Positions 14,294 through 16,953 of a stretch of 16,953 nucleotides of DNA are shown in pieces. The DNA comes from Candidatus Levyibacteriota bacterium (lineage in GTDB: Bacteria; Patescibacteriota; Microgenomatia; Levybacterales; UBA12049): assembly GCA_023245475.1 (NCBI GenBank), contig JAHFKF010000025.1:1-16953 (forward strand), in the 5' to 3' direction. Position 1 is the first letter of the stretch. Each line of letters starts with the position of its first letter. The notes beneath the pieces were generated by a model, which worked only from the letters and a program-made list of their open reading frames with translations, made no database searches and was not told the DNA's origin. Position numbers and translations under genes: made by a program.

Positions 14294-16621
14294 ATGCAGT
14301 TATTTTCTCGAAAAGTCAGAAAAATCTTTTCAACAGAGAAAAGGAAAGATTTTGGAATAGTCTTTCTTTATTTAGCTCTTCTTATCCTCTTTTTTGGTAA
14401 AACATTTCTTACTACCTACATGCATGGAGATTTCATCGGTTATTCTGTTCCTAACTATAAATTTATTCTCGATTCTCTTCTTGCCGGTTATGTTCCTTTC
14501 TGGCAACCATATTCATTCTTAGGCTTACCAGAATTATTCAAATTAGAGCTTAATTTGTTTTACCCTCCAGCATGGTTAGTACTTCTGACTAATCTTATTT
14601 TCAATAGAAACGCAGATCTTACATTTTTGGGTAAGACAGTTGAATTAATGCAGTATTTTGATTTGTGGGTGAGCGCTGTGGGGGTATATTGGTTACTGCG
14701 AAAAAGTTTTCGGCTTTCTATTTTTCCTTCATTTTTTGGCGGTGTCATTTTTGCCTTCTCGATGTATATGACTATCCAAGTAGGTGATTTGGCTTCGTTT
14801 CCTGGTAAATGCTATTTCCCTTGGGTAGTTCTCCTTCTTCATCGATTTTTAGAACAAGCAAGCTTTAAGCGATATCTTTTGTTAGTATTTATTAATTACA
14901 TTATTTTCTCTTTCGGCTATCCTTATTATTTTGTTTACTTCTTTTTGGCAGAAATCTCACTGGCTCTTTTTTGGGGATATAAAAAGGCACTAGGAGTTTT
15001 GATGGCGTTTTGTAATGCTGTATTAATTTCTGCTGTATTCCTCTTACCCAATTTTCATGTCGTTAGTAATTCTCTCAGAGGTGGTGTCCCCGCGGATGAC
15101 CCTTTTTTCCATTTGCGGTATGCATATTTCCCAACCAAAATAATAAATATCTTTAATCCTCAAGTTTTCGCGAATTTGTACGATCCTAAAGATCCTCTCT
15201 TACTTTTTTCTATGGGTATGTTGAGTTGGGGAGTTATAGCTCTTATTTTTCTCATTATTGGTTTTGTCAAAATAAAAATTGATAAATTCGGAATTTGGTT
15301 ATATCTAATTTTCATTTTCGGTTTTATTATTAGTCTTGGTGGTTATCTTTCTATTCCTGATACATTGGGGGTTGTACTACCGATTGTTGAAAAATTTCGT
15401 AGCCATACTCAAGTACTTATCTTCCCATTCTTTGCGGGAGTTATTTTTATTGCACATGGTGTCCAGTCTGTTCTTAAAGGACAATCAAGTCCTAAAAGTA
15501 TGTTGTTTTTGTGGCAGTTTGTCATAATGTTGTTGCTCTTTTTAGTGACATTACCATTTTATTGTAAAGACTGTACTATTGGAGCATCTGACGTGGTGAT
15601 TAGCCTTTATCGCTCCGTTATTCTTCTAATTGCTGGTTTGCTACTCGTATATTTGACTCTTAAAACTAAGAGGAAAATTTTTATTATAGCCTGTTTAGTG
15701 ATAACTCTTTTTGAATTTAATTTTTATTTTTATCAGATTCCTTATTTGCGAATGCCTACCTCCTATACTGATTATTATAAAGCTAATAGTTTAATTGTAG
15801 AAAAATCATCATTGGATAATTTATTCAGATATTCTTTTTCAGAAAATCAATTTATTTATAATACATCATCCTTACATCTATTCAACAAAGAAGGTTATGA
15901 AACAGTTCCTTCTGCGGCGTATGTTTCATTAACACGGTTTAGTAAAGATAAAGCACTGCAGTTTACTAATACTAAGTATGTTATTTCTACTATTCCTGAT
16001 CAACAGAATCTTATTCCGACATTAAGTCTTATTAAAACAGTTGATCCTAAAGAAAAGAATAATGAAGTTTTTTACGGAACAGTAAAGGGGTTTGCGTTCT
16101 TTAGTCCTCAGTCTGAGAATAAATATTATATCTATAAGGTAAAAAACTTTTTATCTCGATTTTTTGTTTCAGATAAGGTGAGAAGCTGCCGCAATAAAGA
16201 ATGTTACAAGGATGATAATTGGCTTGCATTGTCTCAAACAAAAGAAGAAGGAATACATATCGATAATCCTGACAGGAAGAAAGTTACGATTAAGATTCTT
16301 TCATATACTCCCAATAAAATAACTCTGGAAGTTAATACAACACAAAAAACTTTTATTTCTTCCTCTGAGATTTGTGATAAAGGATGGAGTATCTCTGTAA
16401 ATGGCAAAAAAGAAACAGTATATAATGTCAATAATGGTTTTCGAGGCTTTGTAGCCCCTTCGGGTAAAAGTACGATAGTAATGAGCTATTTCCCTCCTTA
16501 TTTGATTGAAGGTTTTATCCTAACTGTAGGAGGGATTATTTTACTAATTGTCTTGTATAGGTATAAACGCTTAAGGATGGTTCTTGGTTTACAACTTGAC
16601 AGGAAGTTATCGATAGAGTAA
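14294..16621 (+). CDS. YfhO-like large membrane protein (putative GT-C glycosyltransferase)
   Basis: This 775-residue protein has about a dozen membrane helices in residues 20-480, a soluble extracytoplasmic domain at about 490-735, and a last helix near 740-758. After the first helix comes MHGDFIGYSVPNYKFILDSL, then VPFWQPYSFLGLPELFKLEL and FYPPAWLVLL. This GD-x-n-P-W-P-x-G-n-YPP pattern is typical of the YfhO family. The C-terminal segment GWSISVNGKKETVYNVNNGF followed by RGFVAPSGKSTIVMSYFPPY matches the YfhO ending. Known YfhO is needed for lipoteichoic acid glycosylation in Gram-positives, so a role in glycosylating an envelope polymer is plausible. It starts 14 bases after the epimerase stop, with no good ribosome binding site. 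Confidence 0.84.
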   Translation: MQLFSRKVRKIFSTEKRKDFGIVFLYLALLILFFGKTFLTTYMHGDFIGYSVPNYKFILDSLLAGYVPFWQPYSFLGLPELFKLELNLFYPPAWLVLLTNLIFNRNADLTFLGKTVELMQYFDLWVSAVGVYWLLRKSFRLSIFPSFFGGVIFAFSMYMTIQVGDLASFPGKCYFPWVVLLLHRFLEQASFKRYLLLVFINYIIFSFGYPYYFVYFFLAEISLALFWGYKKALGVLMAFCNAVLISAVFLLPNFHVVSNSLRGGVPADDPFFHLRYAYFPTKIINIFNPQVFANLYDPKDPLLLFSMGMLSWGVIALIFLIIGFVKIKIDKFGIWLYLIFIFGFIISLGGYLSIPDTLGVVLPIVEKFRSHTQVLIFPFFAGVIFIAHGVQSVLKGQSSPKSMLFLWQFVIMLLLFLVTLPFYCKDCTIGASDVVISLYRSVILLIAGLLLVYLTLKTKRKIFIIACLVITLFEFNFYFYQIPYLRMPTSYTDYYKANSLIVEKSSLDNLFRYSFSENQFIYNTSSLHLFNKEGYETVPSAAYVSLTRFSKDKALQFTNTKYVISTIPDQQNLIPTLSLIKTVDPKEKNNEVFYGTVKGFAFFSPQSENKYYIYKVKNFLSRFFVSDKVRSCRNKECYKDDNWLALSQTKEEGIHIDNPDRKKVTIKILSYTPNKITLEVNTTQKTFISSSEICDKGWSISVNGKKETVYNVNNGFRGFVAPSGKSTIVMSYFPPYLIEGFILTVGGIILLIVLYRYKRLRMVLGLQLDRKLSIE

Positions 16622-16624
16622 TAT
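16596..16624 (+). promoter_or_regulatory. Near-consensus leaderless promoter for the terminal gene
   Basis: A perfect TTGACA (16596-16601) is followed after exactly 17 bp by TAATAT (16619-16624, 4 of 6 with the key T1, A2 and T6). The hexamer ends six bases (TTTTAT) before the ATG at 16631. The -35 lies inside the last codons of the YfhO-like gene, and the -10 overlaps its TAA stop. Confidence 0.62.
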
Positions 16625-16630
16625 TTTTAT

Positions 16631-16953
16631 ATGGATGGATGGATACCCGAAAATAAGGTTTTGAGTTATGCCTCTGCAACTACTTTTACCGTTTCCGGTG
16701 ATCTTACAGCACAATATCAAAAAGGTACAAGACTAAAGTTTACTCAAACGACAGTCAAGTATTTCGTTGTTATTGGCTCATCTTTTTCTTCAGGAACAAC
16801 AACTGTTACTGTTACGGGTGGTGATGATTACTCTCTTGCAAACGCTTCAATTGTTGAGCCCTTTTATTCCTATCAAGCGAGTCCTCAAGGTTATCCGACG
16901 TGGTTTAATTATACTCCTACTTATTCTGCAGATGGATCAATGACCTTTACTGG
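16631..16953 (+). CDS. Phage-tail-like or surface hypothetical protein, N-terminal part (partial at window edge)
   Basis: The frame from the ATG at 16631 is open to the window end and gives 107 residues. It begins MDGWIPENKVLSYASATTFT, followed by VSGDLTAQYQKGTRLKFTQT and TVKYFVVIGSS, then TVTVTGGDDYSLANASI and PQGYPTWFNYTPTYSADGSM. It is rich in Ser, Thr, Gly and beta-forming residues, with no signal peptide. From memory, this D-G-W ... SYASAT ... KGTR-KLTQTTVKYF ... TGGDDYT-AN opening occurs in phage tail-associated proteins and in hypothetical proteins of Patescibacteria. Function is unknown; a structural surface or tail role is an inference. A strong promoter directly upstream suggests independent expression from the glycan cluster. 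Confidence 0.68.
   Translation, partial: MDGWIPENKVLSYASATTFTVSGDLTAQYQKGTRLKFTQTTVKYFVVIGSSFSSGTTTVTVTGGDDYSLANASIVEPFYSYQASPQGYPTWFNYTPTYSADGSMTFT

Noticed and set aside
1..16953. Possible alternative genetic code (TGA as glycine) as in some CPR lineages.
   Set aside because: Several complete genes end at TGA at family-typical lengths (4104, 7572, 8628, 10647), so TGA is a stop.
1..16953. CRISPR array, tRNA, rRNA or riboswitch.
   Set aside because: No regularly spaced repeats, cloverleaf-like sequence or long structured leader was seen; intergenic gaps outside the IS are all 111 bp or shorter.

Overview
The window looks like part of a small-genome, AT-rich bacterium of the Candidate Phyla Radiation (Patescibacteria, perhaps Microgenomates-like). 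The reasons are tightly packed and overlapping genes, several GT39-type membrane glycosyltransferases of a kind common in those genomes, a SpvB-like surface protein, and few Shine-Dalgarno sequences. TGA is used as a normal stop (4104, 7572, 8628, 10647), so this is the standard bacterial code and not the Gracilibacteria code. The taxon is an inference from gene content; no rRNA or tRNA gene is present to test it.

Left region (1-2355). The 3' end of a GT39-like gene (1-477) overlaps the start of a secreted SpvB-like gene (470), which is cut off at base 711 by an IS3-family insertion sequence (712-1885). On the far side of the IS lies the 5' part of another GT39-like gene on the minus strand, also cut off at the IS. 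The IS has clear terminal inverted repeats but no target-site duplication. The two flanks therefore were probably not adjacent before: the junction is a deletion or inversion product, or an assembly join. Inside the IS, orfB lies in the +1 frame relative to orfA, with a run of nine A in the overlap.

Main region (2467-16621). This is an envelope-glycan cluster of twelve genes, mostly on the plus strand. Two tandem paralogous GT39 membrane glycosyltransferases are followed by a WaaE-like GT2, galE, a GT4, a Wzx-like flippase, a DPM1-like GT2 and a second GT4. A minus-strand epimerase comes next, then a second DPM1-like GT2, a short-loop SDR epimerase and a large YfhO-like membrane protein. Working model: the epimerases supply nucleotide sugars, the DPM1-like GT2 enzymes load sugars onto polyprenyl phosphate, the GT4 and WaaE-like enzymes build a lipid-linked glycan in the cytoplasm, the flippase exports it, and the GT-C enzymes (GT39, YfhO-like) add sugars outside the membrane. 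No initiating sugar-phosphate transferase, Wzy polymerase or ligase is recognisable here.

Right edge (16631-16953). A partial gene resembling the N-terminal part of phage-tail-like or surface proteins begins here. A near-consensus promoter (TTGACA, 17 bp, TAATAT) lies inside the end of the preceding gene, and its -10 ends exactly six bases before the ATG. The same spacing appears before four other genes. Leaderless transcription is therefore the most interesting regulatory pattern in the window.
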